Shown here: positions 1-7,748 of the stretch, piece after piece
Layout: each line of letters opens with the position of its first letter
Position numbering within the stretch: the first letter of the stretch is position 1
Origin: Thioalkalivibrio thiocyanodenitrificans ARhD 1
GTDB taxonomy: Bacteria > Pseudomonadota > Gammaproteobacteria > Ectothiorhodospirales > Ectothiorhodospiraceae
DNA length: 64,000 nucleotides
Reading direction: 5' to 3'
Assembly: GCF_000378965.1 (NCBI RefSeq)
Contig: NZ_KB900537.1
Location: 186,001-250,000, forward strand
Program-made: the position numbers and the translations under genes
Notes under the pieces: model-generated
What the model was told of the DNA's origin: nothing
What the model saw: only the letters and a program-made list of their open reading frames with translations
Database searches by the model: none

Positions 1-689
1 GCCCTGGGGTGCTCGCGCTCAATCACAAAACCCCGAACCCCATCATCCGAGCGCCACGCCAGGGTGGTCAGAGGATCGATAGGGTCGTTGACGCGAAAAT
101 CCGGGCGCCCGAGCTCCGCGGACTCGTACATCTGCGCAATGGAATCACGCATCCGGGTAGAGAGCGCAAGGCGCTCAGGGCGCAAGGTGATCGCCTCTGG
201 GTCGATGAACTCTCCCGAGATCACCCGATCCGCGCCTCTCTCTTGGCCCGCCACGCAGCGATCCATGCGCTCGAGCGCAGCCATGGATCCACGCAGGCTC
301 ACGGTCCTTGAGACGCCCTCAGCCTCCAGCACGAGATCAAGGCCCTTGCGAAGCTTGTCTACGTCCAGGCCTTCCAGGGGGATCTCGATCCGGTGCGCGG
401 TGGCTGCGCGCGCCATGGCGGTGCCCGGCGACAGGCGATCGCCGTCCACTTCAAGCGAGATGTTGATGTAAACGCCTGGCGTGAACGCCCATCGCTCATC
501 GAAGAACCCAAGCTGGTGTTCAGAGCCCTCGGCTGAGGCACGCACGGACATGTAGCCGCCCGGGTAGGTGTTCGCATAGGCAGTGCATTCGCCTTGCGTG
601 CCCGGCGCGGCGGAGCGCGCCACGCTCCAGTCCTGGGCGGCAGCGGTGACAGAGAACAAGGCAAGGCAAAGCAAGGTGGCAAGACGCAT
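1..689 (-). CDS. Secreted protein of unknown function, partial (C-terminus off window)
   Basis: The reading frame starts at the ATG at 687-689 and stays open to the window edge, so about 229 residues are visible. The N-terminus (MRLATLLCLALFSVTAAAQ) is a clear Sec signal peptide with a likely cleavage after AAA. The mature part has mixed alpha/beta composition without a motif I recognise, and a longer ORF in another frame at 359-682 is a shadow. A TATAGC element lies about 45 bp upstream, around 738-744. No function is assigned; it is probably periplasmic or exported. Confidence 0.7.
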   Translation of the reverse strand, partial: MRLATLLCLALFSVTAAAQDWSVARSAAPGTQGECTAYANTYPGGYMSVRASAEGSEHQLGFFDERWAFTPGVYINISLEVDGDRLSPGTAMARAATAHRIEIPLEGLDVDKLRKGLDLVLEAEGVSRTVSLRGSMAALERMDRCVAGQERGADRVISGEFIDPEAITLRPERLALSTRMRDSIAQMYESAELGRPDFRVNDPIDPLTTLAWRSDDGVRGFVIEREHPR

Positions 690-897
690 AGTGGGTATCC
701 GTTGGAGAAATGGCGCGGCAGAGCTCGCCGCCGCCTCTGTATAGCTACTTTCGAGACCGCGCGGGAAAATCAAAACGCATCGCCCCGCACGCCCTGATTT
801 TCTTTTCGAGAGCGGGCAAATGAGTTTGCATTATCGCTATACGCAGGGAAGGCGGTCGCGCGGTGTGGCCGTCATCCAACGAAAGAAGAGGTTTGCT

Positions 898-1095
898 ATG
901 ACCCCAACGACGCCGAGGGCCTGGGAGGAAGAAATCGCCTACGCTCAGCGCACACTGCACACCAAGGATTACAGCCAGCATGGCTATGATCCTCGCAGTT
1001 TCCAGCAGTACATCTCAAACCTGGCCGCCGCCGCGGAACAAGCCGGCCACAAGGAGTACAAGCGCAAGCTGCGCCGCATCGCCAGTATCGCCTAG
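898..1095 (+). CDS. Small hypothetical protein, 65 aa
   Basis: An AGAAGAGG ribosome binding site precedes the ATG at 898, and a TATAC element at about 838-842 would give a leader of roughly 50 nt. That spacing recurs in this window. The product (MTPTTPRAWEEEIAYAQR...) is hydrophilic, rich in Ala, Arg and Lys, and predicted helical, with no membrane segment. The frame is open further upstream to 820 but that stretch lies over the promoter. Function unknown. Confidence 0.55.
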   Translation: MTPTTPRAWEEEIAYAQRTLHTKDYSQHGYDPRSFQQYISNLAAAAEQAGHKEYKRKLRRIASIA

Positions 1096-1186
1096 CGCGA
1101 TCTGCCTGGCCGGTGTCGGTGGCCATGGATGCGCGCTTCACCGACATCGGCCTCTTTATTTTCAGTCAAGCCTTCCAGCCCTCCCC

Positions 1187-1226
1187 CGAAAGAAAAGAAC
1201 CACCTCAACGAAAGTCGTTGAGGTGG
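1187..1226 (-). terminator. Intrinsic terminator of the 1246-1710 gene
   Basis: A perfect 12-bp inverted repeat (CCACCTCAACGA / TCGTTGAGGTGG) with a 3-nt loop lies at 1200-1226. On the minus strand it is followed by a T-rich run (complement of 1187-1199). Confidence 0.8.
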
Positions 1227-1245
1227 TTTGAATGGTGCGGTTGAT

Positions 1246-1710
1246 TTAGTACCTGAACATGAACTGCCAGGCAAGCGTCGGGACATCGAGGTCTCCACCC
1301 ATATCAGGGATGAAGGTAACCCTCGTTCTCACCTTGTTGGTGCCGAAAGTCATCATCGGCAACACACCTGGCATGGTCTTGATGTAGTCGAAGTTATCGC
1401 GATACATCAAGAACGCCATGGCGCCCATACCCACCGCGCCGACCCGGTACTCCCAGGCCTTTCCGATGTAGCCGGAAGGCTCTCCGAGGCTGTCAATGAA
1501 GACATCGGCGGTGTTGTAGGTCACGGTGTTCCCGGAATGCTTGAAGTTCCAGGACGCCCCCACGCCGCGGTTATCCTCGTTGTAACCGTGCCCGGCCTCG
1601 GCAAAGTGGTAAGAGCTGCCGTTGACGTGCACCCAAGCGCTGCTGGCAATGGCCGGGGCCATGGTGATCGAGCCGACGATCAGGCACACGAGCATCATGA
1701 AAGTTCTCAT
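1246..1710 (-). CDS. Predicted small outer-membrane beta-barrel or secreted protein, 154 aa
   Basis: The start is placed at the ATG at 1710 because MRTFMMLVCLIVGSITMAP is a good signal peptide; the longer frame upstream adds an unlikely charged extension. The mature protein has alternating hydrophobic and polar strands, a YNEDNRGVG motif, and a C-terminal aromatic residue (FMFRY), as in outer-membrane barrels folded by BAM. It has its own terminator. Small barrels with an N-E-x-N-x-G-x-G motif occur on phages and plasmids, but I do not recognise a named family, so the barrel assignment is inference from pattern. Confidence 0.6.
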   Translation of the reverse strand: MRTFMMLVCLIVGSITMAPAIASSAWVHVNGSSYHFAEAGHGYNEDNRGVGASWNFKHSGNTVTYNTADVFIDSLGEPSGYIGKAWEYRVGAVGMGAMAFLMYRDNFDYIKTMPGVLPMMTFGTNKVRTRVTFIPDMGGDLDVPTLAWQFMFRY

Positions 1711-1872
1711 CGCTAATCTCCTGGTTATGGTTTCCTCAAGGAGATCTAGCGAAAAGCGCCGCTCTTTCTGATCCCTGAAGACGAGCGCGTGTCGCAACAC
1801 GAAAGGAGAGAGAGGCCGATACGGCGCTGGCGGTCGCTATACCGGGTGAGACCCAAAGACAGGAGAAACAAG

Positions 1873-2433
1873 ATGGCGCGCACCCGATACAAGATCTCTA
1901 TCGACCTCTACGCCGATGGAGATGAATGGGAGCTCAAGCAGTTCAAAGACGTGAGCGATGCCCTTCACACCCGCTCGCAGGAGCGAGACCGGCTGGTGAA
2001 GGTGGTTGCCTCGCACCTCGATTCGCTGGCCTGCGAGTACAGCATCAGCAGCTCATCTCACGATGTGAGCCTCAGCGACGAGGAGCAAACCCTCTTTCAT
2101 CGCCTGAGCCAGGAAGAAAACAAGAAAGAGGAGGCCGAGCGCGAGGAGTACAAAAAGATCTCCGATCAACTGGGGATCAAGCGAGCCATCTGGTCGATGG
2201 AGCACAAACTTCTTCACCAGAAAGAGCCTGCCTTCAAGGGGCTCCTCGAAGTGATCTATGACGGGCATTGGGGCGAGGCCGGTGCCGTCTTCGAGGCGGT
2301 CGCCGACCCCACCTGGCGGGATCTCTTCCAGGTCGCGGACCGGCTGATCAGCAAAAGCGGTGACGATCACCACGTGTTCATTGAGGCCTTCCTTCGCAGA
2401 GGCGACAAGCTCAAGCTCTGCACCGGATCCTAA
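1873..2433 (+). CDS. Conserved hypothetical protein, paralog of the next gene, 186 aa
   Basis: ATG 1873 follows an AGGAGAAA site, and a CTATACC element at about 1837 is the probable -10. The protein begins MARTRYKISIDLYADGD and ends with a block containing TWRDLFQVADRLI, which the gene at 2562-3110 shares. The middle (residues about 75-105) is a charged, predicted coiled helix rich in Glu and Lys. It has no signal peptide or membrane segment and is probably cytoplasmic. Function unknown. The paired genes each have their own promoter and terminator. Confidence 0.7.
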   Translation: MARTRYKISIDLYADGDEWELKQFKDVSDALHTRSQERDRLVKVVASHLDSLACEYSISSSSHDVSLSDEEQTLFHRLSQEENKKEEAEREEYKKISDQLGIKRAIWSMEHKLLHQKEPAFKGLLEVIYDGHWGEAGAVFEAVADPTWRDLFQVADRLISKSGDDHHVFIEAFLRRGDKLKLCTGS

Positions 2434-2462
2434 CCCCCGGCGCTCGGCAATAACATCATTCA

Positions 2463-2492
2463 CCCATCCTGGTCACAGGATGGGTTTTCTTT
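2463..2492 (+). terminator. Intrinsic terminator
   Basis: The inverted repeat CCCATCCTG / CAGGATGGG with a 4-nt loop is followed by TTTTCTTT. It directly follows the gene ending at 2433. Confidence 0.85.
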
Positions 2493-2561
2493 GTGCCATC
2501 AGCTCTCCGTGAGAAGGGCTTGTCTCTATACCTTCCGAGGACATTGATAAAGGAGAGTGTT

Positions 2562-3110
2562 ATGGCACAGACAAGATACCAGGTCAGCATCGAGATCTTC
2601 GTCGACGGGGATACCTGGCCCCTTGATACCTGCGATGATTACGGCTCGGGACTGCACGGCCGAGACGCCGAGCGCGAGGCCGTAGCAAGGCGGGTCACCG
2701 AGCAGCTCGAATCGCTCGGTTACCGCCCGAGCGTGCAATGCGAGGGCCGCGATGTTCTGCTCACCGAGCAAGAGGAGGTTCTCCTCAGTCGCGCAAGCGA
2801 GGAGGAAGCCGCAGCGCGGGCGCACTACGAGCAGACGCGCCGGGAGCTGGGTATCGAGCGCGCCATCTGGTCGATGGATTACAGGCTCTTGCAAGACCTT
2901 GCCCCTGCCTTCGAAGGTCCTTTGACCGTGGTCTACCGGGATTTCGCCGACGAGCAGGCCGTTGTTTGCGAGGCGGTCACCGACCCCACCTGGCGGGATC
3001 TCTTCCAGGTCGCGGACCGGCTGATCGGAAGGAACGGAAGTCGTCGCCGCCTGTGCGTGGAAGACTTCAGGCTCAGCGGTGCCGAGCTTCACCTGCACAC
3101 CGGCTTTTGA
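2562..3110 (+). CDS. Conserved hypothetical protein, paralog of the previous gene, 182 aa
   Basis: ATG 2562 follows AAGGAGAG, with TCTATACC about 40 bp upstream as the likely -10. It matches the upstream neighbour from MAQTRYQVSIEIFVDGD through IERAIWSMDYRLLQ to TWRDLFQVADRLI. The nucleotide sequence of the last block (about 2970-3028) is almost identical to that at about 2294-2350, which suggests a recent tandem duplication or gene conversion. Function unknown; a cytoplasmic helical protein is likely. Confidence 0.7.
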   Translation: MAQTRYQVSIEIFVDGDTWPLDTCDDYGSGLHGRDAEREAVARRVTEQLESLGYRPSVQCEGRDVLLTEQEEVLLSRASEEEAAARAHYEQTRRELGIERAIWSMDYRLLQDLAPAFEGPLTVVYRDFADEQAVVCEAVTDPTWRDLFQVADRLIGRNGSRRRLCVEDFRLSGAELHLHTGF

Positions 3111-3145
3111 AGCCGGCTGTCACGCTTTTTTGCTTCGCCATTCAC

Positions 3146-3177
3146 CCCACCCTGTCGCCAGGGTGGGTTTTTCTCTT
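3146..3177 (+). terminator. Intrinsic terminator
   Basis: CCCACCCT / AGGGTGGG stem with a 6-nt loop, followed by TTTTTCTCTT, 36 bp after the gene ending at 3110. Confidence 0.85.
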
Positions 3178-3253
3178 CGCCCCGGGCCGGGGCGCAAGGA
3201 AATCGCCCGCTTTTCCTATACCTCTTGAGGTCAACAACCGATGGAGGGACGAA

Positions 3254-4071
3254 ATGTCCAGGAAGAAAGCAGCGCGTGATCTGTACCGGGAAGTCACCGA
3301 CAGCGTCATCCAGGCGCTTGAGGAGGGCGTCGCGCCCTGGGTCAAGCCCTGGGATAGCGCCACGTCGATCGGCAAACCGGTCAACGCCATCACCAACAAG
3401 CCCTATCACGGGATCAATGTACTGATCCTCTGGAGCCATGCGCGAGCGCAGGGTTATGCACATGACCGCTGGCTGACCTACAAGCAGGCCCAGAGCATCG
3501 GGGCAAACCCCCGAAAAGGCGAGCACGGCGTGCTTTGCATCTACTACAAGATGATCGAGAAGCGCCCCGCGGGCAATGACGAGGAGGCCCCGGAGACCTT
3601 CCCGATGGCGCGGGGGTTCACGCTGTTCAATATCGAGCAGTGCGAGAACCTGCCTGATGGGATGCTCGAGCCGCCCGCCTTGCCTGACTGGGGGCCTGTA
3701 GAGGAGGCCGAGCGCATTGCCGCAGCCTCTGGTGCCAGGATCACCGAGCAGGGTGTTCGGGCCTTCTACCGGCCTTCGGATGACGGCATTCGCATGCCGC
3801 CGAGGGGGGCGTTCAAGGATGCGGGCGCGTACTACAGCGTCTTGCTTCATGAGCTCGTGCACTGGACGGGGCACAAGTCACGTCTGGATCGGCTCCAAAC
3901 CGGCAAGTTCGGCTCTCCGGACTACGCCTTCGAGGAGCTGATCGCCGAGATGGGTGCCGCGTTCCTGTCGGCCCATTGCGGGCTTGAAGGCACGCTCCAA
4001 CACCCGGAATATATAAGGTCGTGGATCGAACGCCTCAAGAATGACAAGCGCGAGCTGTTTCGCGCCTTGAC
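3254..4071 (+). pseudogene. ardC: ArdC-like antirestriction protein, interrupted by an IS element (5' part)
   Basis: The product begins MSRKKAARDLYREVTDSVIQ and has the ArdC N-terminal domain (residues about 5-125, with the PWVKPWD and KGEHGVLCIYYK blocks). A zincin-like metallopeptidase domain follows, with an intact HELVHWTGH zinc motif near residue 200 and a downstream glutamate region. ArdC proteins of conjugative plasmids protect incoming DNA from host restriction. The gene runs into an IS200/IS605 element at 4072 and now stops at 4087 inside it. The native 3' part appears to continue in frame at 5864. The metallopeptidase motifs lie before the insertion, so a shortened protein could still fold; this is not certain. 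Confidence 0.8.
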
Positions 4072-4109
4072 ATCCTCCTCGCCCTAAAGGACGAGGATTC
4101 CTACGGCGC

Positions 4110-5357
4110 TCATCCTGGCCTCGAGCCGGAATGAGTCGCTTCGGCGGGTTCCTGCTTCGCCGGGGCTGCCGTATCGACACCGAGGTATTGGTACGGGCTT
4201 GCATCCCCTCCACAGGCCATGACGGCATGCCCTGCCGCCAGAATGTTGCTTGCGGCGTTCACGTCGGCATGCGCCACGTGGCCGCAGGCAACACACTCGA
4301 ATCGGGATTGGCTTCGGCGATTACCTGCCGACACATGACCACAGGCCGGACAGGTCCGGCTGGTGTTGCGTGGATCGACCGCCACCACCATCCCGCCGCG
4401 CCACGCCTGCTTGTACTCAAGCTGGCGGCGGAACTCGAACCAGCCCTGGTCGAGGATGGCTCGGTTCAGCCCCGCCTTGGCGCGGACATTTCGCCCCGGT
4501 TGATCGACCGTCCCCGACGCGGATTGGGACATATTCCGCACCTGCAAATCCTCAATCACCACCGCCGCGTGGTTTTTGCTGAGGGTGGTGGTGAGTTTGT
4601 GCAGGGCATCGCGTCGGCTGTTGCTGATCCGGGCGTGAATCTTCTGAACCCGAGCCTTGGCCTGGGTCCAGTTGCGAGAAAACTTCTGTTTGCGGCTCAT
4701 CGCCCGTTGGGCGCGCGCCAGTTGTCGCTGTTGTTTCTTGAAGGCATTGGCCGGGGCGATGATCTCGCCGGTCGATAGGGTGGCGAAATTCGCCACCCCC
4801 ATATCCACCCCGACGAGGCTGGTTGCTGGATGCACAGGCTCCGCGACTTCGCGCTCAGACTGGATCGAGACAAACCATTTACCGTTGCTGGCCGATACAG
4901 TGATGTTCTTCGCTATACCCAGCACGTCCCGGCTGTTGCGGTAGCGCATCCATCCAAGCTTGGGCAGGAAGACCCGGCTGTTGGCCTGATCAAGCTTGAT
5001 CTGTTTCGGATCGGGGTAGCGAAAGCTGTCCGACCGTCCCTTCTTCTTGAAGCGCGGAAAGGCGGCGCGTTTTGCGAAGAAGTTGCTGTAAGCCCGCTCC
5101 AAGTCTTTGAGCGTCTGTTGCAGCGGATGCACCGGCGCGTCAGCCAGCCATGCCGTTTCCGGGCTGTTGCGCCACTCGGTGAGTAGCTTGCATAGGCCCG
5201 CATATCCGAGTTTCTTTTCGCCACGCTCGTAGCGCTCCTTCTGCAACGCCAGCGCCTTATTGAACACGAACCGGCACGCACCCGCGAAGCGGCGCATCTG
5301 GCGCTCCTGCTCGCCGGCGGTGCGCAGCTTAAATTTGAAGGCTTGCCGTCGTTTCAT
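4110..5357 (-). CDS. tnpB: TnpB, RNA-guided nuclease of the IS605 family
   Basis: 415 aa from ATG 5357 (MKRRQAFKFKLRTAGEQE); the frame is open further upstream but that would run into tnpA. It has the N-terminal helix-turn-helix-like region, the RuvC motifs GVDMGVANFA, VVIEDLQVRNMS and HADVNAASNIL with all three acidic residues, and a CPAC...CVAC zinc ribbon. TnpB is an omega-RNA-guided DNA nuclease that favours retention of the element. The guide would be read from the element's right end. Length is normal and the gene looks intact. Its start is 21 bp from the tnpA start, with a shared intergenic promoter. Confidence 0.9.
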   Translation of the reverse strand: MKRRQAFKFKLRTAGEQERQMRRFAGACRFVFNKALALQKERYERGEKKLGYAGLCKLLTEWRNSPETAWLADAPVHPLQQTLKDLERAYSNFFAKRAAFPRFKKKGRSDSFRYPDPKQIKLDQANSRVFLPKLGWMRYRNSRDVLGIAKNITVSASNGKWFVSIQSEREVAEPVHPATSLVGVDMGVANFATLSTGEIIAPANAFKKQQRQLARAQRAMSRKQKFSRNWTQAKARVQKIHARISNSRRDALHKLTTTLSKNHAAVVIEDLQVRNMSQSASGTVDQPGRNVRAKAGLNRAILDQGWFEFRRQLEYKQAWRGGMVVAVDPRNTSRTCPACGHVSAGNRRSQSRFECVACGHVAHADVNAASNILAAGHAVMACGGDASPYQYLGVDTAAPAKQEPAEATHSGSRPG

Positions 5358-5378
5358 GGTTTCATTATACTTTGGTCT

Positions 5379-5792
5379 ATGACAGAAAACAATGACATTA
5401 GACACGGTAGACACTGCGTTTTCAAGATGCACGTCCACTTGGTCTTTGTGTCGAAATACCGCCGCAAAGTGTTCGACAGCGACGCTATCGATCGACTGCG
5501 CATCATCTTCGCCAAGACCTGCGCCGACTTCGAGGCGCAACTGATCGAGATGGATGGCGAGGATGATCATGTGCATCTACTGGTCGAGTACCCGCCCAAG
5601 GTCGCCGTCTCCAATCTCGTAAACAGCCTCAAGGGCGTGTCCAGTCGTCTGCTGCGCAAGGAGCGTCCGGACATCGAGAAACGCTACTGGAAGGGTATGC
5701 TGTGGTCGCCGTCCTACTTCGCATCGTCCTGCGGCGGTGCGCCAATCTCCATCGTGCGCCAGTACATCGAGCAGCAGCAGACACCGCACTGA
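5379..5792 (+). CDS. tnpA: TnpA, Y1 HUH single-strand transposase
   Basis: 137 aa from ATG 5379. The HUH motif (DDHVHLLVEY) and the catalytic tyrosine near the C-terminus (IVRQYIEQQ) are present. It has the usual Y1 transposase length and acts as a dimer on the subterminal hairpins. The element is therefore probably autonomous. The longer frame from 5343 overlaps tnpB and is less likely. Confidence 0.9.
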   Translation: MTENNDIRHGRHCVFKMHVHLVFVSKYRRKVFDSDAIDRLRIIFAKTCADFEAQLIEMDGEDDHVHLLVEYPPKVAVSNLVNSLKGVSSRLLRKERPDIEKRYWKGMLWSPSYFASSCGGAPISIVRQYIEQQQTPH

Positions 5793-5863
5793 AAACCAAG
5801 GGCGGCAACGCGGTCCGCGCTATCCTTCCCCGCCCTGAACGGCGGGGCTTGTCGCGCACCGGT

Positions 5864-6095
5864 CAGCAGCCGGTTCGATATGTCCGATTGCGGCGATGGC
5901 GAGGCGGGCAAGATCTTCTGGCTCGCCGATGACGGCACCTTCCACGAGGTGTCTGTTGCCAGCCAGGCCTCGCCGATCAGGGCCGGTGAGCTCGATGAGC
6001 TCTATGCCGAGAATCCGACAATCGTGTACTCCTGGGAGGTGGCTCTGATGGCCAATGGCCAGGTTGTAGGCTCAGCGAGATTCACCGATCACTGA
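5864..6095 (+). pseudogene. 3' part of the IS-interrupted ardC gene, or a small ORF after the IS
   Basis: If the IS is removed precisely from after TTGAC (4071) to 5863, the ardC frame continues without a stop through SSRFDMSDCGDGEAG to the TGA at 6093-6095. That is why I read this as the separated C-terminus. The segment (FWLADDGTFHEVSV...) does not resemble the usual short ArdC tail, so a C-terminal extension or a separate 71-aa ORF from ATG 5880 are alternatives. No ribosome binding site is obvious before 5880, which favours the fragment reading. Confidence 0.5.
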
Positions 6096-6111
6096 CAATC
6101 AGGAGGCTGTA

Positions 6112-6318
6112 ATGCCCAAGACATCGAGAACCTCGAAGGAGGTCGTCAGCGGCAATATCGTGGCCCGCCCGGACAGGCTGGCTCACGATGGAGTCGAATA
6201 TTTCATCGTCAACAGGATCGGCCAGGAGTGGGGAGTCCCCACGCAGAACATCTCCCCGAAGGATCTTCGGGCAATGGCAGATCACCTCGAGGCGATCAGA
6301 GCAGCAAACCAGAGCTGA
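6112..6318 (+). CDS. Small hypothetical protein, 68 aa
   Basis: ATG 6112 follows a good AGGAGG site and lies 16 bp after the previous stop, so it was probably co-transcribed with ardC before the IS arrived. The product (MPKTSRTSKEVV...WGVPTQNISPKDLRAMADHLEAI) has a basic N-terminus and a helical C-terminus. No family recognised. Confidence 0.6.
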   Translation: MPKTSRTSKEVVSGNIVARPDRLAHDGVEYFIVNRIGQEWGVPTQNISPKDLRAMADHLEAIRAANQS

Positions 6319-6339
6319 GTCTCTGGGCTCAATCTCAAC

Positions 6340-6368
6340 AAAGCGGCCACTCGGTGGCCGCTTTTTTC
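6340..6368 (+). terminator. Intrinsic terminator
   Basis: AAGCGGCCAC / GTGGCCGCTT stem with a 2-nt loop followed by TTTT, closing the ardC operon. Confidence 0.85.
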
Positions 6369-6453
6369 TTGCCCGCCCGGGAAGATCCTTCCCGGCACCT
6401 GTGCTTTTCGAGAAATACGCCCCCGAGCGGGAAAATCAGTCCTCCTCATTCCC

Positions 6454-6615
6454 TATATTTACGCGAGGGCGCAAATCCCTCCTCAAACCCCTGGCGACAG
6501 GGGCGGAACCTGACTGCCAGCCCAGAGCTGGAGCTCTCGGATCGCTACCGAGAGCGAGCGACAGTCGGACTTTTCATTCCGCCCCCATTCGCTCGGGGGC
6601 AAGAGGAGTAAGGTT
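6454..6615 (+). promoter_or_regulatory. Promoter and structured 5' leader with mutually exclusive hairpins
   Basis: A TATATT -10 element is at 6454-6459, so the leader before the ATG at 6616 is about 150 nt. The leader can fold into a branched structure. P1 pairs 6500-6508 with 6577-6585 (9 bp, GGGGCGGAA / TTCCGCCCC). P2 pairs 6511-6516 with 6562-6567. It encloses P3 (6517-6521 / 6527-6531) and P4 (6534-6540 / 6548-6554, CTCTCGG / CCGAGAG). Both P1 strands can instead join other hairpins: 6488-6493 / 6498-6503 (CCCCTG / CAGGGG) and 6581-6586 / 6595-6600 (GCCCCC / GGGGGC), the latter just before the GAGGAG site. I found these by eye and do not recognise a known riboswitch class. Confidence 0.5.
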
Positions 6616-6822
6616 ATGAGCAATATGATCGATGCCGTTGAGTCCCGCCGTCGCACCGCCATTTTGAAGAAGATGGCGGCCGAGGATCCTCACACCTTCC
6701 TCGGTTTTCTGCGCAAGGTGGATGGAGACACCCGGGAAGCGCTCGGGTACCTCAAGAGGATCGCCGAGGTGGCGATCAAGGACTCCGCCCGTCGTCAGGC
6801 GGCCGGACTGTTCGAGGGCTGA
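6616..6822 (+). CDS. Small hypothetical helical protein, 68 aa
   Basis: ATG 6616 follows GAGGAGTAAGG. The product (MSNMIDAVESRRRTAILKKMAAEDPHTF...) is short, charged and predicted all-helical. It sits behind the structured leader at 6466-6615 and has its own terminator. Function unknown. Confidence 0.65.
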   Translation: MSNMIDAVESRRRTAILKKMAAEDPHTFLGFLRKVDGDTREALGYLKRIAEVAIKDSARRQAAGLFEG

Positions 6823-6867
6823 TCCCCTCAGAGCCGTGCTTTCCCAGGGCATGGTTCGATTCACACA

Positions 6868-6896
6868 CCCTCTCCGATCTCGGAGAGGGTTTTTCT
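6868..6896 (+). terminator. Intrinsic terminator
   Basis: Perfect CCCTCTCCGA / TCGGAGAGGG hairpin with a 2-nt loop and a TTTTTCTTT tail. Confidence 0.9.
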
Positions 6897-6974
6897 TTGC
6901 CGCGAGCGCTCGCCACCCCTGACCTCGTCATTCCCTATACGAACCACATGCATAGAGGAAATCAAGGAGGTTTT

Positions 6975-7532
6975 ATGGGCACTTATGTGGTTTTTGATAT
7001 GGACGATGTGGTGGCCAACATTGGTCCGCTGATTCTCGAGGCGCTCAATGAGCGCACCGGAAAATCCTTCTCCTTGGAGGACTGGCACACCTACGACCTG
7101 GCTCAGATCTACGATCTTTCCTACAGCCAGATGCTTCAGGCGCTTTATGACCACAAGGTCCTCGAGCGCGCCACTCCTGCAAAGGGGGCATTAGAGGTCA
7201 TGGGTCTTGCGCGCGATGCCGGCTTCCATGTGGGGATCCTCACGGCCCGCGGCTGGCACCCCGAAGGCAGGTCGATCAGCGAGCGCTGGTTGGCCGATAA
7301 CGGCCTGATGGTTGATCGGCTCCATGTCCTGAGTCCTGATGAGTGCAAGGCGGAGGTGATCTGTGAATTCGGCGATGTGGAGCTCTTCATCGACGACTAT
7401 CACAAGCACGTACTCGCGGTGCACGAGTCCGGCAAGACCAGAAAGACGATTCTGCGGAATCAGCCCTGGAATAGGTCGATTGATTTCGATCACAGGGTGG
7501 GTTGCCTGAGCGAGCTCGCCAGCCACTTCTGA
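6975..7532 (+). CDS. HAD-superfamily 5'(3')-deoxyribonucleotidase-like protein
   Basis: 185 aa from ATG 6975, behind a perfect AAGGAGG site; CTATAC at 6933-6938 is the likely -10. HAD motif I is DMDDVVAN (nucleophile Asp8, acid/base Asp10), motif II is in GILTARGWH and motif IV is FIDDYHKH. The layout matches the NT5C/5'(3')-deoxyribonucleotidase group, which dephosphorylates (d)NMPs, and phages and plasmids often carry such enzymes. Substrate is inferred from family resemblance only. The protein is cytoplasmic. With thyA at 16 kb it suggests the replicon adjusts thymidine nucleotide pools. Confidence 0.75.
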   Translation: MGTYVVFDMDDVVANIGPLILEALNERTGKSFSLEDWHTYDLAQIYDLSYSQMLQALYDHKVLERATPAKGALEVMGLARDAGFHVGILTARGWHPEGRSISERWLADNGLMVDRLHVLSPDECKAEVICEFGDVELFIDDYHKHVLAVHESGKTRKTILRNQPWNRSIDFDHRVGCLSELASHF

Positions 7533-7553
7533 TCCCGGTTCCACATGTTCAAC

Positions 7554-7588
7554 GCCCCTTGCCAACAGGCTCAAGGGGCTTTTTCTTT
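7554..7588 (+). terminator. Intrinsic terminator
   Basis: GCCCCTTG / CAAGGGGC stem with a loop of about 10 nt and a TTTTTCTTT tail. Confidence 0.85.
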
Positions 7589-7618
7589 GCATGCCTCCCC
7601 GTGGCGCGGCCAACTCCC

Positions 7619-7648
7619 TTGAAATCATCAAGTTACGGGTGCTATACT
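7619..7648 (+). promoter_or_regulatory. Sigma-70 type promoter
   Basis: -35 TTGAAA (7619-7624), an 18-bp spacer and -10 TATACT (7643-7648) preceded by TGC. The same TGCTATACT arrangement precedes several other genes here (about 11356, 22049, 33567, and on the minus strand at about 8745 and 39900). Downstream in the leader a GAGGGG / CCCCTC hairpin (7719-7734) lies just before the ribosome binding site. Confidence 0.7.
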
Positions 7649-7748
7649 ATCACGGACAAGCCTAAGTGTTATCGGGCGCGGAAGAACGCAAAAAAATACC
7701 CGCAATGCGACAATGACAGAGGGGATCACCCCTCATCGAGGATGGATC

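Larger units (their letters stand above)
4072..5863. mobile_element. IS200/IS605-family insertion sequence with divergent tnpA and tnpB
   Basis: The left end begins directly after TTGAC (4067-4071) with an imperfect hairpin typical of this family (ATCCTCCTCGCC... at 4072 onward). The right end is a hairpin (CCCCGCC / GGCGGGG, about 5828-5847) followed by CTTGTCGCGCACCGGT. There is no target duplication or terminal inverted repeat, as expected for single-strand Y1 transposition. It carries tnpB (minus) and tnpA (plus), divergently arranged as in the IS605 group. The ends are inferred by comparison with a second, minimal copy at 50291-50355 that also follows TTGAC. Confidence 0.85.
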
